Source: JBBDRW01 sp040905265
GTDB taxonomy: Bacteria > Bacteroidota > Rhodothermia > Balneolales > Balneolaceae
Direction of reading: 5' to 3'
DNA length: 6,859 nt
NCBI GenBank assembly: GCA_040905265.1
Contig: JBBDRW010000084.1
Span: 1 to 6,859 of the forward strand
The notes beneath the pieces were generated by a model. It did no database searches. It was not told the origin of the DNA and worked only from the letters and a program-made list of their open reading frames with translations. Position numbers and translations under genes: made by a program. Shown piece by piece: positions 1 through 6,736 of the stretch. Every line of letters starts with the position of its first letter. Position 1 is the first letter of the stretch.

Positions 1-670
1 GGCCCTCTTCATGACCAGGCCCATTGCCCTCCACCACCTGTTTCTCACGAACCGTGATTCCTCTACTGCCGAGTTTCTGATGAGATACCTTGACACCATT
101 CTCCAACGCAAAGTTGATGTGCGCGAGATACATATAGCCTGAAGTCACGTCACCGACATTGGTCACTTTCATACGACTAACGACAAGTGCAGACACTCGG
201 TCTATCTCGAAACTAGGTTCGATAAGAAAGTCGTAATGGAAAGCTCGAGTGAGACGGCGTCTACCACTTATTGATATGGAAGTCTCTCCATTAATCGCGA
301 GCCAAACTTCGTCATATTGTAGAAACGGAAGCTCTCCATGCAGAGCGTGTCTATCATTTGGCCCCGGATTGCCCATTCCAGTAATGCCACAATGAACAAG
401 GAGTGCTCCATAACTGTCTAACAGATGGTTGACTGGTCGAGGATACTCGAAAGGAGACTTCATTCCGCAGACTTTGTCGTCCCAAGTTGCATTCCATATC
501 TGGAATCCGAGAAACGGCAGAAGGACGACATGACCACGCGGATTCGTGACTCGTATGAACTCAACGTTAGTAGCAAAACGCCCGATCTCGACCGTAATAT
601 CAAAAGCACATAATACCGACACGGTATTGGTCGAGAACCATGATCTATCGAGACGAACTATTGGGTTCAT
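1..670 (-). CDS. Aldose 1-epimerase-like protein (DUF4432 type), 3' part cut off by the window edge
   Basis: I translated this frame by hand from the ATG at 670. It stays open for 223 codons to base 1, so the C-terminal part lies outside the window; relatives are roughly 300-360 residues. The ATG overlaps the deacetylase stop (ATGA), and I see no strong ribosome binding site, so translation is probably coupled. Family-like segments are YGALLVHCGITGMGNPG (about 87-103), HALHGELPFLQYDEVW (108-123) and YLAHINFALENG (181-192). His111 before Gly, and His184 in the H-x-N-F element, sit where the galactose mutarotase fold has its two catalytic histidines; this match is from memory. Members of the fold interconvert sugar anomers or bind sugars, and the exact substrate of DUF4432 proteins is unsettled. 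There is no signal peptide, so it is probably cytoplasmic and acts on the imported compound. I am fairly sure of the fold and unsure of the reaction. Confidence 0.82.
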   Translation of the reverse strand, partial: MNPIVRLDRSWFSTNTVSVLCAFDITVEIGRFATNVEFIRVTNPRGHVVLLPFLGFQIWNATWDDKVCGMKSPFEYPRPVNHLLDSYGALLVHCGITGMGNPGPNDRHALHGELPFLQYDEVWLAINGETSISISGRRRLTRAFHYDFLIEPSFEIDRVSALVVSRMKVTNVGDVTSGYMYLAHINFALENGVKVSHQKLGSRGITVREKQVVEGNGPGHEEG

Positions 671-1563
671 TCGCGCAGACGACTCGCAGCGATAGTCTCA
701 CAGGTTGTGAATCTGAAATCCTTCTCAAGCAACAATTGAACAAGTCGTTCTAGTTGATTCAAAGCGTAGGCGCCACAGTTCTCCACCAAAAAAGGCAACG
801 GTCTCACGTAACCTTCTCCGATGAATACTTCTCCTTGTGGCATCGGGACAAATTCCCAGGGATGCAAGTATATGCACACAACAGGACGTTCGATCTCGCG
901 CCGGCCGAGCTCAGTAACAAAACCGTCTATTTTCTCACCCATAACATCGGCACCGGCAGTACGCAAGAGAGGCCATTGATCCCGATCACGTCCGTAAGCG
1001 TCCTCAGAACGCATGGTCACGTCAGCAAAGTTCGGTATTTCAACCAACTCCAAGGATCCTTCTTGTGTCCAATCATCGGCAGATGGTCGGTATGGAGACA
1101 AACGATTACCGAAGTGATAAAGCGGATAAGACGCATCCGCGATGAATCCAATCTTCAAAAGGGTATTGACGAGTTCTGTACTACCGAACAGCCGCGGAGC
1201 ACGAAAGGAAACCGCTGGGCGACCAGCGGCTTGGTCAACTATCCTTTTGTTCTCTATCAGTCTATCCTGGAGTTCGTTGGTTCTTACAGGATACACGCCC
1301 GGAATGTCGAATATTGGGTTGCCAACCGTTTCATGGAACAAGGAATGGCAACCAGCTTCATTCCCTCCAGCCGCTGTATCCTTAACGAGGCCAGGAAATC
1401 GACGTGCAGTTTCACCCACCCAAAAATAGGTCGCGGGCACCGCGTATTTCTGCAGTAGCCGCAGAATTTGTTCCGTTCCCTCTGCGACACCTCGGTAATC
1501 ATGAGTCCAACTTCCAACATCTGTCTCCATGTCGAATCCGAGAACTACTTCTACCTGCTTCAT
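667..1563 (-). CDS. NodB-type polysaccharide deacetylase family protein, cytoplasmic
   Basis: This is a 298-residue carbohydrate esterase 4 (NodB homology) protein. The expected motifs appear in order. Motif 1 is LGFDMETD (8-15), with Asp11 as likely base and an acidic residue nearby for metal. Motif 2 is H73-SLF-H77, the metal-binding HSxxH. Motif 3 is FRAPRLFG (120-127), and the late histidine motif is LHPWEF (233-238). Family enzymes remove N- or O-acetyl groups from sugars, or cut related C-N bonds, using a bound divalent metal. The protein starts directly with the first strand (MKQVEVVLGF) and has no signal peptide or membrane segment. It should therefore work in the cytoplasm on a small imported molecule rather than on cell wall or extracellular polymer. 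The start overlaps the stop of the ASRT-like gene by one base (TAATG), with AGGAGAG just upstream; its own stop overlaps the next ATG. The motif 1 spelling DMETD differs from the common TFDDG and suggests a subfamily. Family is secure; substrate is unknown. Confidence 0.9.
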   Translation of the reverse strand: MKQVEVVLGFDMETDVGSWTHDYRGVAEGTEQILRLLQKYAVPATYFWVGETARRFPGLVKDTAAGGNEAGCHSLFHETVGNPIFDIPGVYPVRTNELQDRLIENKRIVDQAAGRPAVSFRAPRLFGSTELVNTLLKIGFIADASYPLYHFGNRLSPYRPSADDWTQEGSLELVEIPNFADVTMRSEDAYGRDRDQWPLLRTAGADVMGEKIDGFVTELGRREIERPVVCIYLHPWEFVPMPQGEVFIGEGYVRPLPFLVENCGAYALNQLERLVQLLLEKDFRFTTCETIAASRLRE

Positions 1564-1964
1564 TAGATCTCTCCTGGGAAACCCATTGTTGTGTAAAATG
1601 CTAGATTCTCTTGTCGAGTATCTGCCCGTCCATACTGAGCAATCACCGGCACGTCGGATCTCAGCGAAATGGCGTACTGCGTCTCTTCGGGAATCTCTAC
1701 TCCACCGAGCTCATCAGGCTCGTTAATCCTGAAACTAATTACGCGTTGAGCGGGCACGTTAAGCACAATACCGTCGATTGGGTCTCGATCCGAGAAATAC
1801 AAAGTCAACTGCACCGAAGCTGATTCACCATTGGGATTAAACACAATTAGCGACTCGTGAGCGCTAACGGCACCAGTGGTTACTGGTGGTCTTTCTCCAT
1901 CCGGGAAAAACCAACACTTTCTACCGGCGCTATTGCCTGGCCCGCTTCTACCGTTCGAGTTCAT
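1563..1964 (-). CDS. Anabaena sensory rhodopsin transducer (ASRT) superfamily protein, putative cytoplasmic sugar-binding sensor
   Basis: This 133-residue protein matches the ASRT family (formerly DUF1362) along its length. Recognisable blocks are GRKCWFFPDG (14-23), HESLIVFNP (36-44), LYFSDRDP (55-62), VPAQRVISFRIN (70-81) and a C-terminal block QYGRADTRQENLAFYTTMG (110-128). The cyanobacterial protein has counterparts of each, including a Y-S-D-K-E-P stretch and R-x-D-x-R-Q. The family folds as a beta sandwich. A published comparative analysis argued that the domains bind small molecules, most likely sugars, and that many family members have no rhodopsin partner. There is no signal peptide, membrane segment or DNA-binding domain, so it is probably cytoplasmic. 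The ATG at 1964 is the first Met, preceded by TTAGGAAAG at a normal distance. It overlaps the M24 gene by 17 bases and abuts the deacetylase. The first 13 residues are Gly/Ser/Asn-rich and precede the domain. Family assignment is confident; the sensing role is inferred from family and neighbours. Confidence 0.88.
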   Translation of the reverse strand: MNSNGRSGPGNSAGRKCWFFPDGERPPVTTGAVSAHESLIVFNPNGESASVQLTLYFSDRDPIDGIVLNVPAQRVISFRINEPDELGGVEIPEETQYAISLRSDVPVIAQYGRADTRQENLAFYTTMGFPGEI

Positions 1965-3120
1965 GAATCTTTCCTAACGGAGTGGACAAGATCTCACACC
2001 CATCGGAAGTGATGACAACTCCGGTTTCCCATCGGACTCCAAAAGTGGCCTCTGATGTGAATGTATCGACCTGAAAGGTCATCCCTTCTTCCAGTTCGTA
2101 ATCAGAATCGGTCTCCATCCAGGGTCGTTCAACTTCGATCATTCCAGTGCCGTGACATGGACCATAGAGATAGTTCTCACCCATTCCATTGACCCGAAAG
2201 AACTCTTTGTATTCTTGTGCGACCTGAGATGCCTTCTCTCCAGGTCCCAAGTGCTCGATCGTCCAATTATGGGCTTTTAGGCCAAATTCTACTACTTTAC
2301 GTTTCTCGTCATTCAGTGGTCCGAGACTAATAGGCATCCCAATGCTAGGCGAATAGCCATCCACACGAGCTGATAGGTTCAGTTGCACGAGATCGCCGTT
2401 GCCGATTCGCCTGTGACTGGAACGAGAGATCGCATGGCGGGTCGATTTCTCACCGAATATGTACATTGGCAAACCCTCGTACTCGGCTCCGTTCTCGTAG
2501 ATGGCTTTCTGGGCGATTCCCACCAGCTCGAGTTCGGTCATACCGGGCTCAATTTTCGCTATGACTCGATCTAGTGCAATCTCGGTAATTCGATAACCCT
2601 CTCGCATACAGGCAAGCTCGCTCTTAGACTTTCTCGCACGCAATTCGGTCATGATATGATCAGCCTGTATCAATTCTGCACCAGGAAAAGCCTCACGCAA
2701 GCCATCTATCATCACCGCTGTCGTGACCAAATATCCACCAATTCCAACTCTCGGTCTATCTTTATGGACACCAAGAGCGGAAAACACGTCACGATAGCTA
2801 CTTGTCTGCAGTTCCGGGTAACTAGGATCGGCAGACTCCCGGTACTCTGTCAGCGGAAATATGCTCTTTATGCGACTTACATCTTCAGCAAACGCCTGGC
2901 TCTCAGGCCCGATAATCAACACTGCATCTCCGCTCTTGTTGATTGCTACGCCAGCGGTCTCGAACAGGGGCCAATATCCACTGAAGTACCGTGCATTTGA
3001 AAAATCTGACTCATTTGAGTTTACCAACAGTAGATCTAAATCGTTCTTGCGCACTAATTCAGCTGCGCGTTGAACGCGTTCCTTGTATTCACTCTCTGGG
3101 ATAGAGACGATCTCGTTCAT
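1948..3120 (-). CDS. M24 (creatinase/aminopeptidase P fold) family protein with altered metal site
   Basis: This is a 390-residue protein with the two-domain layout of creatinase and prolidase: an N-terminal creatinase-type domain (about 12-160) and a C-terminal pita-bread domain (about 167-385). His229 fits the substrate histidine, H323 (GPCHGTGM) the metal histidine, and E365 (GVRWETGVVIT) the last metal glutamate. Three other usual dimetal ligands appear changed. The first Asp is N248 (VQLNLSARVDGY), the Asp 11 residues later is S259, and the first Glu is D352 (MTFQVDTF). A two-metal peptidase is therefore doubtful. Creatinase, which hydrolyses a C-N bond in creatine without metal, is a precedent. 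The frame is open back to an ATG at 3192, but that would overlap the permease; the ATG at 3120 has a strong GAGGAG site and matches the normal domain start. It follows the permease by 40 bases and overlaps the ASRT-like gene by 17. Likely cytoplasmic; substrate unknown. Confidence 0.87.
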   Translation of the reverse strand: MNEIVSIPESEYKERVQRAAELVRKNDLDLLLVNSNESDFSNARYFSGYWPLFETAGVAINKSGDAVLIIGPESQAFAEDVSRIKSIFPLTEYRESADPSYPELQTSSYRDVFSALGVHKDRPRVGIGGYLVTTAVMIDGLREAFPGAELIQADHIMTELRARKSKSELACMREGYRITEIALDRVIAKIEPGMTELELVGIAQKAIYENGAEYEGLPMYIFGEKSTRHAISRSSHRRIGNGDLVQLNLSARVDGYSPSIGMPISLGPLNDEKRKVVEFGLKAHNWTIEHLGPGEKASQVAQEYKEFFRVNGMGENYLYGPCHGTGMIEVERPWMETDSDYELEEGMTFQVDTFTSEATFGVRWETGVVITSDGCEILSTPLGKIHELER

Positions 3121-3126
3121 TTTACA

Positions 3127-3132
3127 CTCCTC
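3127..3132 (-). promoter_or_regulatory. Ribosome binding site that fixes the M24 gene start
   Basis: On the minus strand GAGGAG is followed by six bases (TGTAAA) and then the ATG at 3120. This strong, well-spaced site supports the start at 3120 over the upstream in-frame ATG at 3192, which lies inside the permease gene. Confidence 0.85.
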
Positions 3133-3160
3133 TATATAGTATGATGTTGACCAAAGTTTG

Positions 3161-4156
3161 CTACTCGGTCTGGTTTCGGCTGCTGAAAACACTCAGATAC
3201 ACTGCACCAAATATGACCAAACCTTGGATTATCTGCTGCACGTATGGACTTACGTTCAAGATGTTCAGTCCATTGCTAAGTATCCCCATCAGGAGTGCCC
3301 CAATTAGGGTACCGAGCACTGTTCCCTCACCACCAACAAAACTAGTACCTCCCAGAATGGTAGCGGCAATAATATGGAGCTCAAACATAACCCCTGAGTT
3401 GGGCACACCTGATGACAACCGGCCAGCCAATAAGACTCCACTCAACGCAGCAAGAGCTCCGGTGAGAACATAGACGAAAACAAGCACCAGTTTTACTCTT
3501 ATTCCTGAGAGCCGTGCAGTCTGATAATTCCCGCCAACCGCGTAGATATGTCGTCCAAGTTTGGTTCGCGCCAAGGTGAACCATCCAAGCAGATAGATGA
3601 TGGCCATCACAATTACTGGTGTCGGAATTCCAAACACGAACCCTCGTCCTAGGAAATGCAGGACAGCCGAGTCGATATGTACCGGATACCCCCCGGTGAT
3701 AAGCATCGCCAAACCTCGAGCAATTGTCATATAGGCAAGCGTAATAATGAACGGTGGAATTTTAAGGTAAGCCACCGAGAATCCAACCGTGCTGCCAATG
3801 GTCATTCCTACAAGGAGAGTTAGGATGATAGCTGGTACGGCTGGTATCCCTAATTCAGTGATCAAAGTGGCTACCACGACAGTCGACAGCCCCAGTACGG
3901 AACCAACACTCAGGTCGATTCCCGCCGTGATAATCACATACGTCATTCCAACAGCGATTATTGCATTAATCGATGTCTGCCTTGCGATGTTCATCAAGTT
4001 CCGAGCGTTCAAAAAATGCGGAGATGAAAAAGAAAAAATGATCACGAGCATTATAAGCCCGATGAACACGCCCCAGCGCTGTAGGAAGATGGAGAGCTCT
4101 CTCCTTTTGTTCCGCATTCGGAGAGCATTATCGTCGGTCCCAGCTACAGTACTCAT
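3161..4156 (-). CDS. Sugar ABC transporter permease, RbsC/XylH type
   Basis: This is a 331-residue inner-membrane protein of the branched-chain/ribose permease superfamily (BPD_transp_2). A basic N-terminal tail (residues 10-20, rich in Arg and Lys) is followed by a first hydrophobic helix (about 28-44). Many further membrane spans follow, with clear ones near 66-78, 83-101, 107-130, 136-153, 178-195, 222-244, 260-272, 278-297 and 306-324. Family hallmarks are the AGIDLSVGSVLGL stretch (78-90), the loop GRHIYAVGGN...ARLSGI (201-219), which probably contacts the ATPase, and GGTSFVGGEGT (269-279). Length is normal for the family. The ATG overlaps the ATPase stop (ATGA), which suggests translational coupling. 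As is usual for this class, one permease gene is present and probably forms a homodimer. With the preceding ATPase and binding protein it completes an importer, probably for a monosaccharide or sugar-like compound. I see nothing broken or missing. Confidence 0.95.
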   Translation of the reverse strand: MSTVAGTDDNALRMRNKRRELSIFLQRWGVFIGLIMLVIIFSFSSPHFLNARNLMNIARQTSINAIIAVGMTYVIITAGIDLSVGSVLGLSTVVVATLITELGIPAVPAIILTLLVGMTIGSTVGFSVAYLKIPPFIITLAYMTIARGLAMLITGGYPVHIDSAVLHFLGRGFVFGIPTPVIVMAIIYLLGWFTLARTKLGRHIYAVGGNYQTARLSGIRVKLVLVFVYVLTGALAALSGVLLAGRLSSGVPNSGVMFELHIIAATILGGTSFVGGEGTVLGTLIGALLMGILSNGLNILNVSPYVQQIIQGLVIFGAVYLSVFSSRNQTE

Positions 4157-5646
4157 ACAGTCTGCCTCCCAAATGCTAGTTCCATAATCACCTCTGGCTT
4201 TGCCTCATCCCGAGGGATCTCGGCCACAATCCCTCCATCATGCATGACTAGAATTCGATCCGACAAAGCCATAACTTCCTCCAACTCTGAAGAAATGAGT
4301 ATTATGGCTATACCTTGACCGCTGATTTCGTTTATGAGGGTATAAATCTCTCGCTTAGACCCTACGTCGATACCTCTAGTTGGCTCGTCCATAATCAGAA
4401 TGCGAGTATTGGCAAGCAGCCATTTTCCCAGAATGACTTTTTGCTGATTGCCCCCACTGAGGTATCGAACCAACTGAGCGCTACTGGCAGCTTTGATCGA
4501 TAGCCGATCCATCTGCCTGGAAACAGCGTCGTTCTCACGACGCGAATTAACGACGCCAAAAAGCCCGCATACGTCGTCCAGATTGGGAAGTGTCGTGTTC
4601 TCGCGTAGGCTACGGCACATCACCAACCCGTTCTTCCGACGATCTTCGGTAACGAATCCAACTCCGTTTCGCAATGCAATCTGCGGAGTCATCGTTCGAA
4701 AATGGGTTTCGTTGATCCATATCTCACCTGAATCCTTCTGATCAACTCCAAATATCAGTCTCATCAACTCCGTTCTGCCTGCTCCCATCAGCCCCGCAAA
4801 CCCTATTACCTCCCCTTCATGAAGAGTAAAACTAGATTCACGGACAACTGGATACCTGCTAATCCTCTCGACTCGCAAAACCTCCTGACCGATATGAGGT
4901 GTTCTTGTAGGAAAGAATTCGCTCAAATCGCGAGCTACCATATGCTTAATGAGTGAGCCAGATGAGAATCTGCTTGTTTCGTCCGAGATTACGTGACGGC
5001 CATCGCGCAATACGGTAACTCGGTCAGATAATTCAAAAATTTCTTCTAATTTATGCGATATATATATTATTGTTGTACCTCGATCACGCAGCTTCCGAAC
5101 AATATCGAACAGTATTCGGATCTCCTTATCGGATAAGGACGATGTCGGCTCATCCATGACCAGAATTCTCGGTTGAGTACTTACAGCCTTTGCCACCTCA
5201 ACCAGTTGTTGCTGTCCAATACTTAGGTCACGGATCTTAGACTCGGCACCTACAGGAATCCCAAGCTCATCTAGAACCTTCGAGGCTTCGAGTTCTGCCT
5301 GTCGGTCATCGAGTATGATACTCCCTTCTTTTCCCAAGAACATATTGGCGGCAACCGTTAATCCGCTGACCAGATTCAGTTCTTGGTAGACTATTGAAAT
5401 TCCGGAAGAGATCGATTCCAAAGGATCGGCGAACCGTACCGGTTCTTCATTCAGGTGCAGTACTCCAGCATCTGGAACATGAGCTCCACCGAGAATTTTC
5501 ATTAGGGTCGATTTTCCCGCGCCGTTTTCTCCGACAATCGCATGTACTGTTCCAGCATCAACCTCGAAGCTCACTTGATCGAGGGCGACCACCCCGGGAA
5601 ATGTTTTGGTGATACCTTCAAATCTCAAAACGTGTTGGCTATTCAT
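4153..5646 (-). CDS. Sugar ABC transporter ATPase with two nucleotide-binding domains, RbsA/XylG/MglA type
   Basis: This is a 497-residue tandem ATPase of normal length for the class. The first domain has Walker A GENGAGKST (39-47), Q-loop VYQELN (86-91), signature LSIGQQQ (141-147), Walker B LVMDEPT (162-168) and switch His198. The second domain has the degenerate Walker A GLMGAGRTE (285-293), signature LSGGNQQK (396-403) and Walker B LIMDEPTRGIDVG (417-429). The second switch position reads ISSELEE, with Ser in place of His. This asymmetry, with a good first site and a weakened second, is typical of sugar ATPases of this class and is not damage. It works at the inner face of the membrane with the permease. 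The start at 5646 has a modest site (AAGG, eight bases before ATG), much weaker than that of the binding-protein gene. A 103-base gap with a hairpin separates it from that gene, so less ATPase than binding protein is expected. Substrate cannot be read from this subunit. Confidence 0.96.
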   Translation of the reverse strand: MNSQHVLRFEGITKTFPGVVALDQVSFEVDAGTVHAIVGENGAGKSTLMKILGGAHVPDAGVLHLNEEPVRFADPLESISSGISIVYQELNLVSGLTVAANMFLGKEGSIILDDRQAELEASKVLDELGIPVGAESKIRDLSIGQQQLVEVAKAVSTQPRILVMDEPTSSLSDKEIRILFDIVRKLRDRGTTIIYISHKLEEIFELSDRVTVLRDGRHVISDETSRFSSGSLIKHMVARDLSEFFPTRTPHIGQEVLRVERISRYPVVRESSFTLHEGEVIGFAGLMGAGRTELMRLIFGVDQKDSGEIWINETHFRTMTPQIALRNGVGFVTEDRRKNGLVMCRSLRENTTLPNLDDVCGLFGVVNSRRENDAVSRQMDRLSIKAASSAQLVRYLSGGNQQKVILGKWLLANTRILIMDEPTRGIDVGSKREIYTLINEISGQGIAIILISSELEEVMALSDRILVMHDGGIVAEIPRDEAKPEVIMELAFGRQTV

Positions 5647-5697
5647 TATTTTCGCCTTGGAAATAACAGCTATCGTGAATCACGAATTACCCGGTTA

Positions 5698-5727
5698 GAC
5701 TGCCCGAAATATGAATTTCGGACAGTC
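5698..5727 (-). promoter_or_regulatory. Intercistronic hairpin after the binding-protein gene
   Basis: An inverted repeat forms a stem of twelve pairs with one internal C/A mismatch (A/A-side view depends on strand) and a four-base loop: seven pairs next to the loop (CCGAAAT with ATTTCGG), then five more (GACTG with CAGTC). It starts 22 bases after the binding-protein stop. No run of T follows on the transcribed strand, so it does not look like a strong intrinsic terminator. Such hairpins between binding-protein and membrane genes often protect the upstream message or cause partial stopping, which gives more binding protein than transporter. A weaker five-pair hairpin (TCGTG-ATT-CACGA, 5673-5685) follows. 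No energy was calculated. Confidence 0.65.
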
Positions 5728-5749
5728 CGTGCAGTGGAATCAATTCATC

Positions 5750-6688
5750 CTATTTGAACTGATCAACATTCTCCGACGTTACCGTCTCGACTGGTACGAC
5801 GATCTCCGAGTCCACGCTACGTCCGGCAATTGCGTCCATGGCAGCGTCCACCGCCATCTCTCCGAGCAGACGAGGCTGTTGTGCAACAGTAGCCAATAGG
5901 TCCCCTTCTTCCAGCGCACGGAAAATGTCCTGACTGGTATCAATTCCTACCACGGTTAGGTCACCTAAGCGCCCTGAAGATTCCGCTGCGGCGAGGATCC
6001 CTATAGTTGTTCCTTCGTTAGTCCCGAAGAACATGTCCAAGTTAGGGTTAGCTTGGAGAATGTTCTCCGCAGCCGACATCGCTGCATCACGCCCATCCGC
6101 ATCCTGAAGGGCTACAAATTCGACTCCAGAGATCCCTTTCACTTGGTCTTCGAAACCCTTTAATCTCTCTTGCTGCGCCACCGACGCCAGCCAGGAAACA
6201 ACACCAATCCGCGCTCCGTCTGCCAAGTTGTCGCGTATATGTGCTGCGGCGTGCTCACCTGCTCGCATTCCCAATTCGTAGTTGTCGGATCCAATAAACG
6301 TTACCACTTGGTCTGACTCAAGGCGCATATCTCCAGTAATCACAGGAATACCCGCCGCTGCAGCATCGTTCACCGCTGGTACAATAGCAACAGGATCGAC
6401 TCCGAACACTACAATTGCATCTACACTCTGAACGATAAAGTCTTCGATAGTATCGTTCTGGACACTTGCCGACCCATTTGCGTCAGTAACAACTAATCGG
6501 GCCCCGTGTCTCTCGACCGCTTCCTCCATTCCAGCAATTATATCTGCATAGAATTCATGCTGCGTCGTGTAGACTGTGGTGGCGATCGTTATCACATCGT
6601 CATCTTCTTGGGATCCAGCCGCTTGGGTTGTGGTTGCAACCCCAAACATCAGTACCAACCCGAGCGCGAGCATACTTACTTTGCGCAT
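5750..6688 (-). CDS. Periplasmic sugar-binding protein of a ribose-type ABC importer (Peripla_BP_4, RbsB-like)
   Basis: This 312-residue protein is the first gene of the operon. It has an export signal: MRK, a hydrophobic core (about 5-19) and a probable signal peptidase I site after TTTQAA (about 24). There is no Cys at the cleavage region, so it is not an obvious lipoprotein. The mature part has the type 1 periplasmic-binding fold: TQHEFYADIIAGMEEAV (42-58), GIPVITGDM (113-121), FIGSDN (131-136), FGTNEGTTIG (221-230), VVGIDTS (246-252) and TVAQQP (267-272). By alignment from memory to E. coli RbsB, the ligand positions Arg, Arg, Asn, Asp and Gln are kept here as R122, R175, N224, D250 and Q270. 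That points to a monosaccharide-like ligand with several hydroxyls. The start is preceded by a strong AGGAGG six bases away. It captures the substrate outside the membrane and delivers it to the permease. The exact sugar cannot be read from sequence. Confidence 0.94.
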   Translation of the reverse strand: MRKVSMLALGLVLMFGVATTTQAAGSQEDDDVITIATTVYTTQHEFYADIIAGMEEAVERHGARLVVTDANGSASVQNDTIEDFIVQSVDAIVVFGVDPVAIVPAVNDAAAAGIPVITGDMRLESDQVVTFIGSDNYELGMRAGEHAAAHIRDNLADGARIGVVSWLASVAQQERLKGFEDQVKGISGVEFVALQDADGRDAAMSAAENILQANPNLDMFFGTNEGTTIGILAAAESSGRLGDLTVVGIDTSQDIFRALEEGDLLATVAQQPRLLGEMAVDAAMDAIAGRSVDSEIVVPVETVTSENVDQFK

Positions 6689-6694
6689 GTCACA

Positions 6695-6700
6695 CCTCCT
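6695..6700 (-). promoter_or_regulatory. Strong ribosome binding site of the binding-protein gene
   Basis: AGGAGG lies six bases (TGTGAC) before the ATG at 6688. It is a perfect match to the anti-Shine-Dalgarno sequence, as expected for an abundant binding protein, and it confirms the start. Confidence 0.88.
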
Positions 6701-6704
6701 AATT

Positions 6705-6716
6705 TCGACAACCTTT
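6705..6716 (-). promoter_or_regulatory. Second copy of the operator core, possible auxiliary site
   Basis: AAAGGTTGTCGA here matches AAACGTTGTCGA in the palindrome (6748-6759) at 11 of 12 bases, in the same orientation. Start to start the two lie 43 bp apart, close to four helical turns, which would put them on the same face of the DNA. It has only part of the palindrome, so it may be a weaker second site or a chance match. It sits just before the ribosome binding site. Confidence 0.4.
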
Positions 6717-6736
6717 GGTACTTACCATTTAGATTT

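Noticed and set aside
425..613. A 62-codon plus-strand frame near the left end
   Set aside because: It lies opposite the epimerase-like frame, which stays open for 223 codons with family motifs. It is a shadow frame.
754..1458. A 234-codon open frame on the plus strand opposite the deacetylase gene
   Set aside because: It is antisense to a frame carrying all the NodB motifs, has no recognisable domain and no convincing ribosome binding site, and breaks the uniform gene direction.
3121..3160. TATA-like stretch (CATACTATATAG) between permease and M24 genes as an internal promoter
   Set aside because: No -35-like hexamer lies at a suitable distance, and the gap is only 40 bases. The AT-rich stretch is better explained as the leader before the ribosome binding site.
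3121..3192. An upstream in-frame start adding 24 residues to the M24 protein
   Set aside because: It would begin inside the permease gene with no good ribosome binding site, and the added residues match no family domain. The ATG at 3120 has GAGGAG at ideal distance.
4153..5646. Degenerate Walker A (GLMGAGRTE) and missing switch His in the second ATPase domain, taken at first as damage
   Set aside because: RbsA/XylG/MglA-type ATPases normally show this asymmetry between their two domains.
5698..5727. Hairpin after the binding-protein gene as a full rho-independent terminator
   Set aside because: No T run follows the stem on the transcribed strand, and the transporter genes downstream have no clear promoter of their own.
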